From positions 62,001 through 126,000 of the forward strand of contig DASWVB010000009.1 of assembly GCA_036401375.1 (NCBI GenBank): a stretch of 64,000 nucleotides of DNA, given 5' to 3'. Under the pieces are notes generated by a model. The model did no database searches and was not told where the DNA came from. It saw only the letters and a list, made by a program, of their open reading frames with translations. Position 1 is the stretch's first letter. Each line of letters opens with the position of its first letter. This document shows positions 6,449 through 14,881 of the stretch, piece by piece. This stretch comes from DASWUZ01 sp036401375 (GTDB taxonomy: Bacteria > Acidobacteriota > Terriglobia > Terriglobales > Acidobacteriaceae). Made by a program: the position numbers and the translations under genes.

Positions 6449-7714
6449 ATGAAAAAGAAGACCGTGAAGAAGACCTGGGACAATCCGGCCGAGCACATCA
6501 TGCCCGAGCACACCCGCGTCCCGGCTTCCTTCACCATCGGCAGCGTACGGGTCGCGCCCGCCACCGTGCTCGCCCCCATGGCAGGAGTCACCGACACTGT
6601 CTTTCGGCGCTTCATCCGAAATGCCAGCGTCTTCTCGACGACTTCAGATATCCCGCTCGCGCGCCACGCCGAGGTGGACGCTCCCATCACCAACCAGCAG
6701 TCAGGCTGCGGCCTCATCATGACGGAGTTCACCTCCGCCGACGGCCTCGCCCGCACCCGCGAGACCAAACGCAAGCGCTACTTGACCTTCTACGAGGACG
6801 AACATCCGATCTCCGCGCAACTCTTCGGTTCAAACCCCGAGACGCTCGCGGAGGCGGCACGCATCGTCGAGGCCACCGGCTTCGACGTAGTTGACCTGAA
6901 CCTCGGCTGCCCCTCCAAGCGCGTCACAGGGTGCAACGGCGGCAGCGGCCTGCTCCGCGATCTGCCGCTCGTCGCCGAGATCTTCGAGACCGTGCGCGCC
7001 GCCGTCTCCATCCCCTTCACCGTGAAATTCCGCCTCGGCTGGAGCGACAACGAGATCATCTGTGTCGAACTCGCGCGCCTCGCCCAGGAGTCCGGCCTCA
7101 ACGCTGTCGCCCTCCACGCCCGCACCCGCGAGCAGGGATACACCGGCCAGGCGCGCTGGGATTACATCGCTGCTGTCAAGCAGGCCGTACACATTCCCGT
7201 TATCGGCAACGGCGACATCCGTACCCCTGAGGACGCCTGCGCCCTCGTCGCCCAGACTGGCTGCGATGCGGTGATGATCGGCCGCGCCGCACCCGCGAAC
7301 CCGTGGATCTTCCGCCAGATCGCGCAGTACACCGCTCTCGGCCGCTGCGATCGGCCAACCGAAGAGGACCGCTACGGCATGATCCGCTCCTACTTCCAGA
7401 TGATGATCGACGAGGCAGGCGCAGCAGACAAGACGGCCCAGCACCCCAGCGCCGAGCGGGAGAACGAGACCAGGCAGGGCGAGGGCAAGATGAAGCAGTT
7501 TGCCTCCTGGTTCACCCATGGGGTGGCGGGCGGCGCAGCCCTGCGCAAATCAATTTACGAATGCAGAACAGGATCCGAGATTCTGCAGGCGGTCGACCGC
7601 TTCTTCGAGGAGCGGCTTCAGAATCAAGCAGCTGACATTATCCCGGGTGAACTCGAGTTCGAAGCTCCTGAGCACCGGACGTTGCTGGAATCCTCCGCTG
7701 CTTGCGCCTGTTGA
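6449..7714 (+). CDS. dus: tRNA-dihydrouridine synthase (DusB-type)
   Basis: A flavoprotein that reduces uridines in the tRNA D-loop with NADPH. The TIM barrel starts with VLAPMAGVTD, the FMN-binding entry motif. NLGCPSKRVTGCNGGSGLL contains the catalytic cysteine region. FTVKFRLGW, ALHARTREQGYTG, VIGNGDI and AVMIGRAA are the usual FMN and phosphate-binding strands. A C-terminal helical tRNA-recognition domain follows, with a charged insertion near residues 335-355 of unknown role. ATG 6449 (MKKKTVKK) is preferred over an upstream frame from 6389, which would translate a palindromic repeat. Confidence 0.93.
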   Translation: MKKKTVKKTWDNPAEHIMPEHTRVPASFTIGSVRVAPATVLAPMAGVTDTVFRRFIRNASVFSTTSDIPLARHAEVDAPITNQQSGCGLIMTEFTSADGLARTRETKRKRYLTFYEDEHPISAQLFGSNPETLAEAARIVEATGFDVVDLNLGCPSKRVTGCNGGSGLLRDLPLVAEIFETVRAAVSIPFTVKFRLGWSDNEIICVELARLAQESGLNAVALHARTREQGYTGQARWDYIAAVKQAVHIPVIGNGDIRTPEDACALVAQTGCDAVMIGRAAPANPWIFRQIAQYTALGRCDRPTEEDRYGMIRSYFQMMIDEAGAADKTAQHPSAERENETRQGEGKMKQFASWFTHGVAGGAALRKSIYECRTGSEILQAVDRFFEERLQNQAADIIPGELEFEAPEHRTLLESSAACAC

Positions 7715-7755
7715 GCGGCTTGCTCCGTCTATAGCCGAACCGCAAGAGCACGGCA

Positions 7756-10215
7756 TCATCGCGCAGATTCCGCCGTGATCAGCGGCGCATCGACTTCCAG
7801 TGCACAACTCCCGGCCCCCTCAACCTGCCTGATCCCTGCCGTCCATCGGCGCCGCTCAAGGCACCTCTGCAGCACCACGTCCAATTCCCTCACGCGGATC
7901 GGCTTTGACAGGTATCCGTCCATACCCATCTCCATGCAGCGCTCTGCGTCGCCCTTCATCGCGTGCGCGGTCAGCGCGATTACAGGCTGGTGACGTCCCG
8001 TTCCCTGCTCCCGCAGGCGCAGCGCAGCAGTTGCCTCAAAGCCGCCCATGACCGGCATCTGCAGGTCCATCAGTACCAGGTCAAAGCTCTCGACCGAAAG
8101 CGCACTGAGCGCCTGCTTACCATCGCCGGCTACGACCACGGTGTGACCGCGCTTCTCGAGCAGTCCAGAGGCCAGGCGCTGGTTGACGAGGTTATCCTCT
8201 GCGAGCAACACGTGCAGCGAATCCCCCGGCAGCCTCTTCTCTGCTGAAGACCCTCGGTCTGACGAGCTGGCAGCACCGGAGAGGCCGCCGCTCAGGCCAG
8301 CAGAGCCGGCAAAGGACCGCTCTTCGAAAGGAAGTGCGCCAAGGGCAGATGAGGAGATCACTGGAACCGGCGCCTTGTGCCCGGTACCCAGCGCGCAGCC
8401 GATCGCGTCGCGCAACTCGGATTGCCGTACCGGCTTGAGCAGGTAGGCACATATTCCGAGCTCCTGGCAGCGAACTGCATCCTCCCGGTATCCGCCTGAG
8501 GTGAGCATCACAATCGGCATCCTCGACAGCTCCGGGGTGGCGCGCAGGCGGGCTGCAAGGTCAAATCCGTCGTGAAACGGCATGTGGAGATCGGTGAGCA
8601 CGAGAGTATATGGATCCTCGCCGTCGAGCCCTGCCCTGAGCTCAGAGATTGCCTCGATTGCGCCGGCGACCGAGGTATTGCGCACTCCCCAGCGGTCTAG
8701 AATGCCGTCCAGAATGCGCCGGTTCGTGGCGTTGTCGTCGACCGTCAGCACGCGCGCGTCGAGGGGAAGCGGGATCATCGCCGAGGAACCACTTGCTGAG
8801 ATGGGCACCGTACCGCGTGCGACCTCTGCCCTCTTCACCGGTACGGTGAAGTGGAAATCGCTTCCCTTGTGCACCTCGCTCTCGAGCCAGATGCGCCCGC
8901 CCATCATCTCTACCAGCCGGGCGGCGATCGTCAGTCCAAGTCCGATGCCGCCAAACTGCCGGGTAGTCGAGAGGTCCGCCTGGGTAAAGGGTTCCAGGAT
9001 CAGCCGCTGCTTCTCCATCGGTATCCCGATGCCGGTATCCGACACTGTAAATTGCAGCACCAGGCCGCTCTCATCCTCCGATTGCACCCGCACCCGCAGA
9101 GCGACCTCACCCTCGAGGGTGAACTTCATCGCATTGCCCAGCAGATTCTTCAGTGCCTGGCGGATGCGCGTCTGGTCCGCGCGCACCAGCTCCGGCAGCC
9201 CGGGCTCCATATCGCACAGCAACTCGAGCTGCCTCTCATTCCCACGCAGCGAAACGGTCCTGAGCGTCGTCTCCATGCACTCCTGCAGGTTAAAGTCGCA
9301 CAGCTCGATCTCCATCTCGCCGGCCTCGATCTTCGAGAAGTCGAGGATGTCGTTGATCAGGTCGAGCATCGCATCGGCCGAGAACTTTACCGTCTGCAGA
9401 TACTCCCGCTGCTCGAGGGTGAGATCGGTGTCGAGCGCCAGCTCCGTCATGCCCATCACGCCATTCATCGGGGTGCGCATCTCGTGGCTCATGTTGGCCA
9501 GGAACTCCCCCTTCGCGCGCCGGGCCTCACCGGCCATGGCGCGAACTTCTTTCAGCTCCTGCTCGACCCGCGTCTGCCCGGTGATGTCCCTGCCGATACC
9601 GAGGATGCCGGCTATCTCCCCATCCGCATTGCGGTAGAGGAGCTTCGAGGTAAGCACCGAGGCCGGCTTGCCCTCCGAGTCGATCGAGCTCTCCAGGTAT
9701 TCGAACCACGGCTGCCCGGTCTCGAGGATCTGGCGCTCGCCCTCGAAGTAGCGGCTGGCAAGCTCATGAGGAAAAAAGTCGAAGTCGTTCCGTCCCAGCA
9801 GCTCCTCGGCCGACTCCGCCCGCAGGTGCTTTACAAAGACAGGGTTGACCATCACGAACCTGCTCGACTTGTCCTTGATGTAGAGGTAGTAGGGAACCTG
9901 TTCGATCAGAGCGCGCAGCATGCAAAGCTCTTCTGCGGTGGCCTCCCCGATCACGGCATCTTCCCGCCGCCTGATCTCCAGGCCCTTCAGAAGCAGCCAT
10001 ATGGGAACCAGAGAGAGCAGCAGGGCCGCTGCCATCGATGTGAAGTGGGTGGAATCGGGCGTCTCTGCAGCATCGAGCAGCCGCATACCGAGATATCCGG
10101 CTGCATCGACTGCGGCCAGCCCGAGCAGCAAAAGCACCGGATGCCTCGCCGCCACATCGGCCAGACGAGCCGGGGCGGTGCGCTCCTTTGCAACCCGGGA
10201 CGGCGGACCGGTCAT
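7756..10215 (-). CDS. Hybrid sensor histidine kinase (TM-PAS-HisKA-HATPase-REC-REC)
   Basis: A sensor kinase of about 819 residues. Two membrane helices occupy roughly residues 25-80 with almost no periplasmic domain, so sensing is likely by the PAS domain (YYLYIKDKSSRFVMVNPVF). HisKA carries NMSHEMRTPMNG, with the phosphorylated His. HATPase has NLLGNAMKFT (N box), DTGIGIP (G1) and QFGGIGLGL, where the usual GGTGLGL threonine is isoleucine. Two receiver domains follow with aspartates in VLTDLHMP and VLMDLQMP, separated by a serine/glycine-rich low-complexity linker. ATG 10215 is preferred; TTG 10245 is also in frame. No histidine phosphotransfer domain or output gene is adjacent, so its target is unknown. 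Confidence 0.93.
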   Translation of the reverse strand: MTGPPSRVAKERTAPARLADVAARHPVLLLLGLAAVDAAGYLGMRLLDAAETPDSTHFTSMAAALLLSLVPIWLLLKGLEIRRREDAVIGEATAEELCMLRALIEQVPYYLYIKDKSSRFVMVNPVFVKHLRAESAEELLGRNDFDFFPHELASRYFEGERQILETGQPWFEYLESSIDSEGKPASVLTSKLLYRNADGEIAGILGIGRDITGQTRVEQELKEVRAMAGEARRAKGEFLANMSHEMRTPMNGVMGMTELALDTDLTLEQREYLQTVKFSADAMLDLINDILDFSKIEAGEMEIELCDFNLQECMETTLRTVSLRGNERQLELLCDMEPGLPELVRADQTRIRQALKNLLGNAMKFTLEGEVALRVRVQSEDESGLVLQFTVSDTGIGIPMEKQRLILEPFTQADLSTTRQFGGIGLGLTIAARLVEMMGGRIWLESEVHKGSDFHFTVPVKRAEVARGTVPISASGSSAMIPLPLDARVLTVDDNATNRRILDGILDRWGVRNTSVAGAIEAISELRAGLDGEDPYTLVLTDLHMPFHDGFDLAARLRATPELSRMPIVMLTSGGYREDAVRCQELGICAYLLKPVRQSELRDAIGCALGTGHKAPVPVISSSALGALPFEERSFAGSAGLSGGLSGAASSSDRGSSAEKRLPGDSLHVLLAEDNLVNQRLASGLLEKRGHTVVVAGDGKQALSALSVESFDLVLMDLQMPVMGGFEATAALRLREQGTGRHQPVIALTAHAMKGDAERCMEMGMDGYLSKPIRVRELDVVLQRCLERRRWTAGIRQVEGAGSCALEVDAPLITAESAR

Positions 10216-10394
10216 ACGGCGCCACCCCAGCTTCCCGACCTGCAACGAACGGTACGGGAGAGATAGCGTCGCTCCCCGCCCCTCAGACTACCCGTACACC
10301 GCTCCGGCTGCTGCAAGTCCGCCGCGTCGAGGATAGCCATAGACAGAGTTGCCCTTGGCAGCTGTATCGGCAGGTGAGGAGAATCCCTTGAACT

Positions 10395-10415
10395 GAGGCC
10401 CCGGCGGGGTACCTC
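10395..10415 (-). terminator. GC stem-loop downstream of the ligase-like gene
   Basis: CCCC/GGGG and GAGG/CCTC nest around a 3-base loop. There is no T run, so it would be a weak or factor-dependent terminator, or only an RNA-stabilising hairpin. Confidence 0.35.
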
Positions 10416-10418
10416 ACG

Positions 10419-10457
10419 CGCTGAATCCAGGCGCAGAACCCAGGCGCTGAACCCAAG
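10419..10457. repeat. Three copies of a 13-bp tandem repeat
   Basis: Units cgctgaatccagg, cgcagaacccagg and cgctgaacccaag lie head to tail with one to three differences each. Confidence 0.75.
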
Positions 10458-10574
10458 CCGCTATGGCCGCTATCCCGCATCCGCCTGGGCTCCGAAAGCG
10501 CACAGGACGCAGCAAAGATGCGGCCGTCCCCGCCAGTCCCGCTCGAGGCATGTCTCGAACAGCAGGTTGACTTT

Positions 10575-11987
10575 CTAAGGAGCGAGCCGCACCATCTCCA
10601 CCGGCCGATCCTCTAACGTGCCCGGCTGCGTGAGTACCGCGGAGGCCATCGCCATCGCCAGCACCAGCCATAGATGGCCGAATACATGCGAGAAGCCGCC
10701 CATCGTATCGATCATCATCACCATGGTCAGCGAGAGCAGCCAGACCATCTGGGTCAGCGCCACCCCGTCCCGCCTTCCCTTCACCCCCTCAAGCAGGCGC
10801 GAGGCGATCCAGAAGAGGAACGCGAGGAAGCTCGCAAGTCCCAGAACCCCCACATTCGCCAGCAGCTTCACCACCGTGTCATGGGAGCCGACGCTGCCCC
10901 ACCCGATCCCCAGCAGGGGATACTGCAGGAAGTAGGACCACGCGTTCTGAACGGTCATCAGCCGTTCGAGGGCCGAGTAGCTCGACGACTTCGAGAACAG
11001 CGAAAAGTCCATCACCGACCGAAACAGCGGCACCGTCGCATACAAGCCGAGAAAGCAGGCCGGAATGCCCAGTCCCAGCCAGATCACGGCCTTCAACGTG
11101 GCCCTGCCGTCCAGTATCTTCATCCTGACGGCGAGCCCAAGCGACAATACGCAGAACGAAGCCAGCCCCAGGTACGCGGTCGAGGAAGTTGACAGCAGAA
11201 GAGCCAGAGCGAAGAGCACAAAGCACACCCGGTCCGCTCGCCGCGAAATCACATACCCGCAGTTCAGCATGGCCGGAACCGTCAGCGGAATGATGGTCAG
11301 CAGAACCTCAGAAAACAGGCTGGGCTCAACCGCTACAGAAGACATTCGTAGCACACTTACATCCGGCAGCACGGAGTTGAATCCCATAGCGCTCGGCGTG
11401 AGGCTGTTGTTAAAGATGGCCGCCGGGTAAGTTACTCCAACCACAGCGCATGCCAGCTGAAAGAAACCCCACAGCGTAACGAAGGCGCCCGCGAGCAGGT
11501 AGATGCGCGCCGTGCCTCGCAGCTTCTCCGGAGTGTCGTTCTCCTGCGCAATCGAAAACGCCAGCAGCGATCCCAGCGCCACATATACCCAGCCGGTGAT
11601 GTTCTTGGTTGAGAAATACAGCGGGGACGTGGATGGATCGAAGAGATAGGGCGAAGCAATCTGCAGGCTGCCGTTGATATAGGCCGGCATGATCAGCGAC
11701 AGCGACACGATCAACACAAAGAGCGAGAGCAGAGACAGCGGCGCCAGCAGGTCGCGGCGCACATTCAGATCGCCCGTGGCCAGCCTCGAGACCGCCTCCC
11801 TCAGCAGCCACAGGCTGCCGAAGAACATCCAGACCTGTACACCGGACGCGTTGTCTCCCGACCCTACGTTGAAGACAGCCGTGGCAGAAAAGACGGTCGA
11901 AGCGATGAGGAAGCGGTACAGCCACTTCCTCGAGAAGAGCAGCAGACATACCCCAAGCGGAAGGAGAACAAAGGCGTGAGGTGTCAT
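10575..11987 (-). CDS. O-antigen ligase/polymerase-like membrane protein
   Basis: A 470-residue protein with about eleven hydrophobic segments and a large soluble loop between roughly residues 325 and 370 containing MTVQNAWSYFLQYPLLGIGWGS. Proteins with an AWxxFxxxPLxGxGxG loop belong to the Wzy/WaaL superfamily, which polymerises glycans or transfers them from undecaprenyl diphosphate on the periplasmic face. The assignment is by topology and that loop; substrate unknown. It is the only other polysaccharide-assembly gene near the WbaP-like transferase (about 9 kb away), so it may be a detached part of the same pathway. The stretch from its start to 12109 carries no gene. Confidence 0.72.
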   Translation of the reverse strand: MTPHAFVLLPLGVCLLLFSRKWLYRFLIASTVFSATAVFNVGSGDNASGVQVWMFFGSLWLLREAVSRLATGDLNVRRDLLAPLSLLSLFVLIVSLSLIMPAYINGSLQIASPYLFDPSTSPLYFSTKNITGWVYVALGSLLAFSIAQENDTPEKLRGTARIYLLAGAFVTLWGFFQLACAVVGVTYPAAIFNNSLTPSAMGFNSVLPDVSVLRMSSVAVEPSLFSEVLLTIIPLTVPAMLNCGYVISRRADRVCFVLFALALLLSTSSTAYLGLASFCVLSLGLAVRMKILDGRATLKAVIWLGLGIPACFLGLYATVPLFRSVMDFSLFSKSSSYSALERLMTVQNAWSYFLQYPLLGIGWGSVGSHDTVVKLLANVGVLGLASFLAFLFWIASRLLEGVKGRRDGVALTQMVWLLSLTMVMMIDTMGGFSHVFGHLWLVLAMAMASAVLTQPGTLEDRPVEMVRLAP

Positions 11988-12109
11988 GGTTCACATTACC
12001 TGCTGCATCAAGGGCGCTCGACGCTTCGGCTGAGCGGCTGCTTCGGCAATCATACCGCAGCTTCCCCCTGGGGCTTCTTCTGCTATGCCCGCATCATTCT
12101 GCACGACTG

Positions 12110-13729
12110 CTAGTCGCTGCTGCGCTTGCGAAAGACCACCCGGCGGCGCTCCCGCCAGTGCTCATCGAGGGCAATCAGCGTCCACTCTACCTCTGGCGAA
12201 AAATAGCGCAGCACCTCCTGGTTTGACGGATGGATCCGCAGAGATGGGGCGACGAAGTGCAGCACCGGAGGGGTGTCCCGCAGCGCCACTCCGCCAAAGT
12301 ATCCGTGCCGCGCAAACGCTCCCGCACCCTCCCGCTGCAGCTGTCGAACGCGCAGCCAGTAGTCCAGCCCCTGCAGCGGCAGATGAAGGTCCTCATCCGC
12401 CTTCAACTCAAGCACCACCAGCCTGCCCGAGCGATCGACCGTAAGCAGGTCGAGCATCCCACGGTCCCCGGCCGCGAACGCCGGCACCTGCTGATAGACC
12501 CAATCCATGCGGATCCCTGGTTCGATCTCGAGCAGTTCCGCTCGCAGAACTGACTCGAGCCACCGCTCCGGCTGCAGGCGGTAGAGAGGATTGCTCCGGC
12601 TGCCGCCAGCTTTTCGCCCCTCGAAAAGCCGTCCGGCTAGAGCCTTGAAAAGCGCCTCATTCTCCTCGGTCAGAGGAGTCTCGTTCGCGCCCGCGCCAAA
12701 GGTGATCTCGTCGGTCCGGGTAAAGGAGCCCTTGCCAACCACACTGACCACCCGCGCGAACTCCAACCCGTGCAGCAGGAAACCAGTTTCGGTCCCGCTG
12801 CGCGGACGCACCTCCACCCTCTCACGATCCGGCTCAGAGAGCAGCGAGAGAACGCGCTCGACCGAGGCTCGTGAGCGCTCGAGCGTGCTCTTCGGGTCAA
12901 AGGCATGCACCAGGTGTACATGCAGATTGCCGTGGTCCTGCAGATCGAGCGCGGTCAGGTCCTCGCTGCGCTCATCCATCTCCCACAACTCCCAGCGGGC
13001 CATCGCTGGATTCATCCAGGCCATGCGACTGCGCGTGACCTCGCCCATGCCGGCCGGCACCACGACCCTGAGCCCCTCGTAGTGCCGCCGCACCGAGCCA
13101 TGCTCCCTGCAGTGCGACAGCCAAAGGATTCCAAGAGTCAGCACCCCGTCAATGGTCGGCTGCGACTCTCCCTCCGCCACTCCGATCAGAGCCCAGGCCT
13201 TGGTTCCACGCACCAGCGTCGCCCGCGCATAGGCGGGGCCGAAGCTGTGCTCGAGGTCCATCGCATTGCCCATGCCCTCGACGGTAAGATCGGGGAAGCC
13301 GCGCACCAGCGCTCGCTCTAGCACATGCAGGTAGCGGCTGCGCGCAGCCGTGCGGGTGGCCGGCGTGCGCTGATCCCGGTCGGGAACCAGCTGCAGCAGC
13401 TGCGGCTTCGCCTGCCCAAAGCGCTTCGCATGCAGTCGAAGCGTACTCTTCCGCGCATCCACAGCGGTAATCGTGCGGACCAGGTTGCGCTCCTCCGACC
13501 ACATGTGCAGCACGCACCGGCCATACTCGGCCGAGAGCGCGTAGTGAGAGGTGCGCATGTCAAACAGCACACGACCATCCTCAATCACCGCGGCAAAAGG
13601 GTGCTCAGCCAGAAAGCGCTCAAGCGACTCAGCCAGCTCCGCCGCCGAAGGTGTAGGCGCTTCAATCACCCGCCCATGATCGCAGGTTTCCAGCGGCGCC
13701 TGCCTGGTGCAGAGATAGCCTGCGCTCAA
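12110..13729 (-). CDS. Protein with C-terminal PD-(D/E)XK nuclease-like domain
   Basis: A 539-residue protein of two parts. Residues 1 to about 400 form a poorly characterised alpha/beta region with no motif I recognise. The C-terminal part contains GDRGMLDLLTVDRSGRLVVL followed at once by ELKADED, the D-x(n)-E-x-K signature of PD-(D/E)XK nucleases, then LQGLDYWLRVRQLQ, a helix arranged as in NucS/EndoMS-like enzymes. A role in DNA repair or mismatch cleavage is inferred from that motif only. The start shown is the longest; later starts are possible. It runs leftward like its upstream neighbour, the DinB protein, but the two are not tightly coupled. Confidence 0.7.
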   Translation of the reverse strand: MSAGYLCTRQAPLETCDHGRVIEAPTPSAAELAESLERFLAEHPFAAVIEDGRVLFDMRTSHYALSAEYGRCVLHMWSEERNLVRTITAVDARKSTLRLHAKRFGQAKPQLLQLVPDRDQRTPATRTAARSRYLHVLERALVRGFPDLTVEGMGNAMDLEHSFGPAYARATLVRGTKAWALIGVAEGESQPTIDGVLTLGILWLSHCREHGSVRRHYEGLRVVVPAGMGEVTRSRMAWMNPAMARWELWEMDERSEDLTALDLQDHGNLHVHLVHAFDPKSTLERSRASVERVLSLLSEPDRERVEVRPRSGTETGFLLHGLEFARVVSVVGKGSFTRTDEITFGAGANETPLTEENEALFKALAGRLFEGRKAGGSRSNPLYRLQPERWLESVLRAELLEIEPGIRMDWVYQQVPAFAAGDRGMLDLLTVDRSGRLVVLELKADEDLHLPLQGLDYWLRVRQLQREGAGAFARHGYFGGVALRDTPPVLHFVAPSLRIHPSNQEVLRYFSPEVEWTLIALDEHWRERRRVVFRKRSSD

Positions 13730-13756
13730 CTAATGCTTAACTAGCCGGCCGGCCAG

Positions 13757-14299
13757 CTACCAGCCCATGCGCTTGCGCAGCTCCGTGACATGCGCGACGT
13801 GATGCCGGCCATGCCACTCATAGAGCAGCATCGCCTGGGCCAACGTGAACCGGCCCGTCTCCGGATGGATGAACCCGCGCAGCCAATCGGACGGACTCAT
13901 GGGCGCCATCACTGCGGCCCAGCGGCGATGCAGCGACTCGAGCAGCGCAACTGAAACCTCGGGCGGCAGCCGCGAATCGGCGAGTTCGGCCCACAGCTCC
14001 TGAGGATAGGGCCGAACCGTCGGCCAGTCCTCCGTTACAGCCAGTTTGAAGCGAACAAACATATTGATGTGGCTGTCAGCCACGTGATGGACAAGCTGCC
14101 GGACCGTCCAGCCTCCATCGCGATAAGGGGTATCCAGTTGCCAGTCGTCCAGGCCCGCAAGTGCGGTGCGTAGATTCGCCGGCATCGCGGCAATCGAGGC
14201 CACCCCCGCGGCTATCTCTGCGGCAGAGACCTCTGCGGGCCGCGAAAACGTACCAACGGGAAACCTGGCATCCACTTCGGGAGTGACAAAAGAATTCAT
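13757..14299 (-). CDS. DinB/YfiT-type putative bacillithiol transferase
   Basis: A 180-residue four-helix protein of the DinB fold. Metal ligands are visible as WTVRQLVHHVADSH and, near the C-terminus, YEWHGRHHVAHV. The opening FPVGTF and the GWTVRQLVHH pattern match YfiT-like S-transferases, which conjugate low-molecular-weight thiols such as bacillithiol to electrophiles in a Zn- or Ni-dependent way. ATG 14299 is chosen because AAGGTG lies at proper distance; GTG 14308 is in frame but lacks a site. It is probably a detoxification enzyme; the substrate is unknown. Confidence 0.85.
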   Translation of the reverse strand: MNSFVTPEVDARFPVGTFSRPAEVSAAEIAAGVASIAAMPANLRTALAGLDDWQLDTPYRDGGWTVRQLVHHVADSHINMFVRFKLAVTEDWPTVRPYPQELWAELADSRLPPEVSVALLESLHRRWAAVMAPMSPSDWLRGFIHPETGRFTLAQAMLLYEWHGRHHVAHVTELRKRMGW

Positions 14300-14466
14300 A
14301 CGCAGCACCTTAACACACGTTCAAGTCCCGAGAGGGTCAGGAAGCAGGACTAAGCTGCACGACCGCAGACGAGCCACTTTTGCTGGCCGGGTGACTCCGC
14401 CAGCGGTGGTTACGAGCAGCGCCAGGCAGCTGCCCTTTGACTGCTGATGGCCGCCCGGACGCGAAA

Positions 14467-14527
14467 CCCGGCATCGCGCGCTGAGGCGCATGCCGGGACG
14501 GTTGCAGCCTCACGTGCCTGCAACCGC
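14467..14527 (-). terminator. Paired hairpins ending the poly-His peptide transcript
   Basis: On the minus strand a CCCGGCAT...ATGCCGGG stem (14467-14497) is followed by TTTCG. Just before it lies a second stem GGTTGCAG/CTGCAACC (14501-14527). They lie about 40-100 bases downstream of the small peptide gene and before the DinB gene. Confidence 0.6.
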
Positions 14528-14565
14528 CCGGCTGCAAGGCAGCTCTAGACTAGATGCCCGCAGGA

Positions 14566-14682
14566 CTACGACTTGTGATGGTGGTGGTGATGATGGTGGT
14601 GGTGATGGGAGTGATTGTTCGGGTCAGCAAACGCTGATGCCGAAAAGAGCAGCGCAAGGGACAGGACCGCAAGCTTCTTCAT
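14566..14682 (-). CDS. Small secreted poly-histidine peptide
   Basis: The frame encodes 38 residues. MKKLAVLSLALLFSASAFA is a canonical signal peptide with an A-x-A cleavage site. The predicted mature peptide is only 19 residues, DPNNHS followed by an unbroken run of eleven histidines and KS. Histidine runs bind Ni, Zn, Cu or Co, so a periplasmic metal buffer is the obvious inference, but this is not shown. A longer reading from 14796 exists but lacks a signal peptide and is not credible. The run is encoded by mixed CAC/CAT codons, so it is more than a pure trinucleotide slippage tract. Two hairpins follow it. Confidence 0.65.
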   Translation of the reverse strand: MKKLAVLSLALLFSASAFADPNNHSHHHHHHHHHHHKS

Positions 14683-14881
14683 GGCCAGATCATACCAACA
14701 GGCAGCCCGGAATTCAGCCTTCCCACCACCGCAAAACGTGAACGGCGAATCAAAGCTGTCATTGGCCAGCATGGCGCGTTTACCTCCAGCCGCCAAAGGC
14801 TTAGAATCAAAGTAGAAGAATTACCGCGCTGGCCCGCGCGGTCTTTTCCCCTGCCCACACACCAGCACCCACCAGGAGCTC

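Larger units (their letters stand above)
10216..10574. other. Intergenic stretch with hairpin and 13-bp tandem repeat
   Basis: No gene seen. It holds a stem-loop at 10395-10415 (GAGG-CCCC-ggc-GGGG-ta-CCTC) downstream of the O-antigen-ligase-like gene and three copies of a 13-bp unit at 10419-10457. Confidence 0.5.

Noticed and set aside
14683..14796. 38-residue extension of the poly-His peptide
   Set aside because: It would place the signal peptide in the middle of the protein; the inner ATG gives a standard signal peptide.
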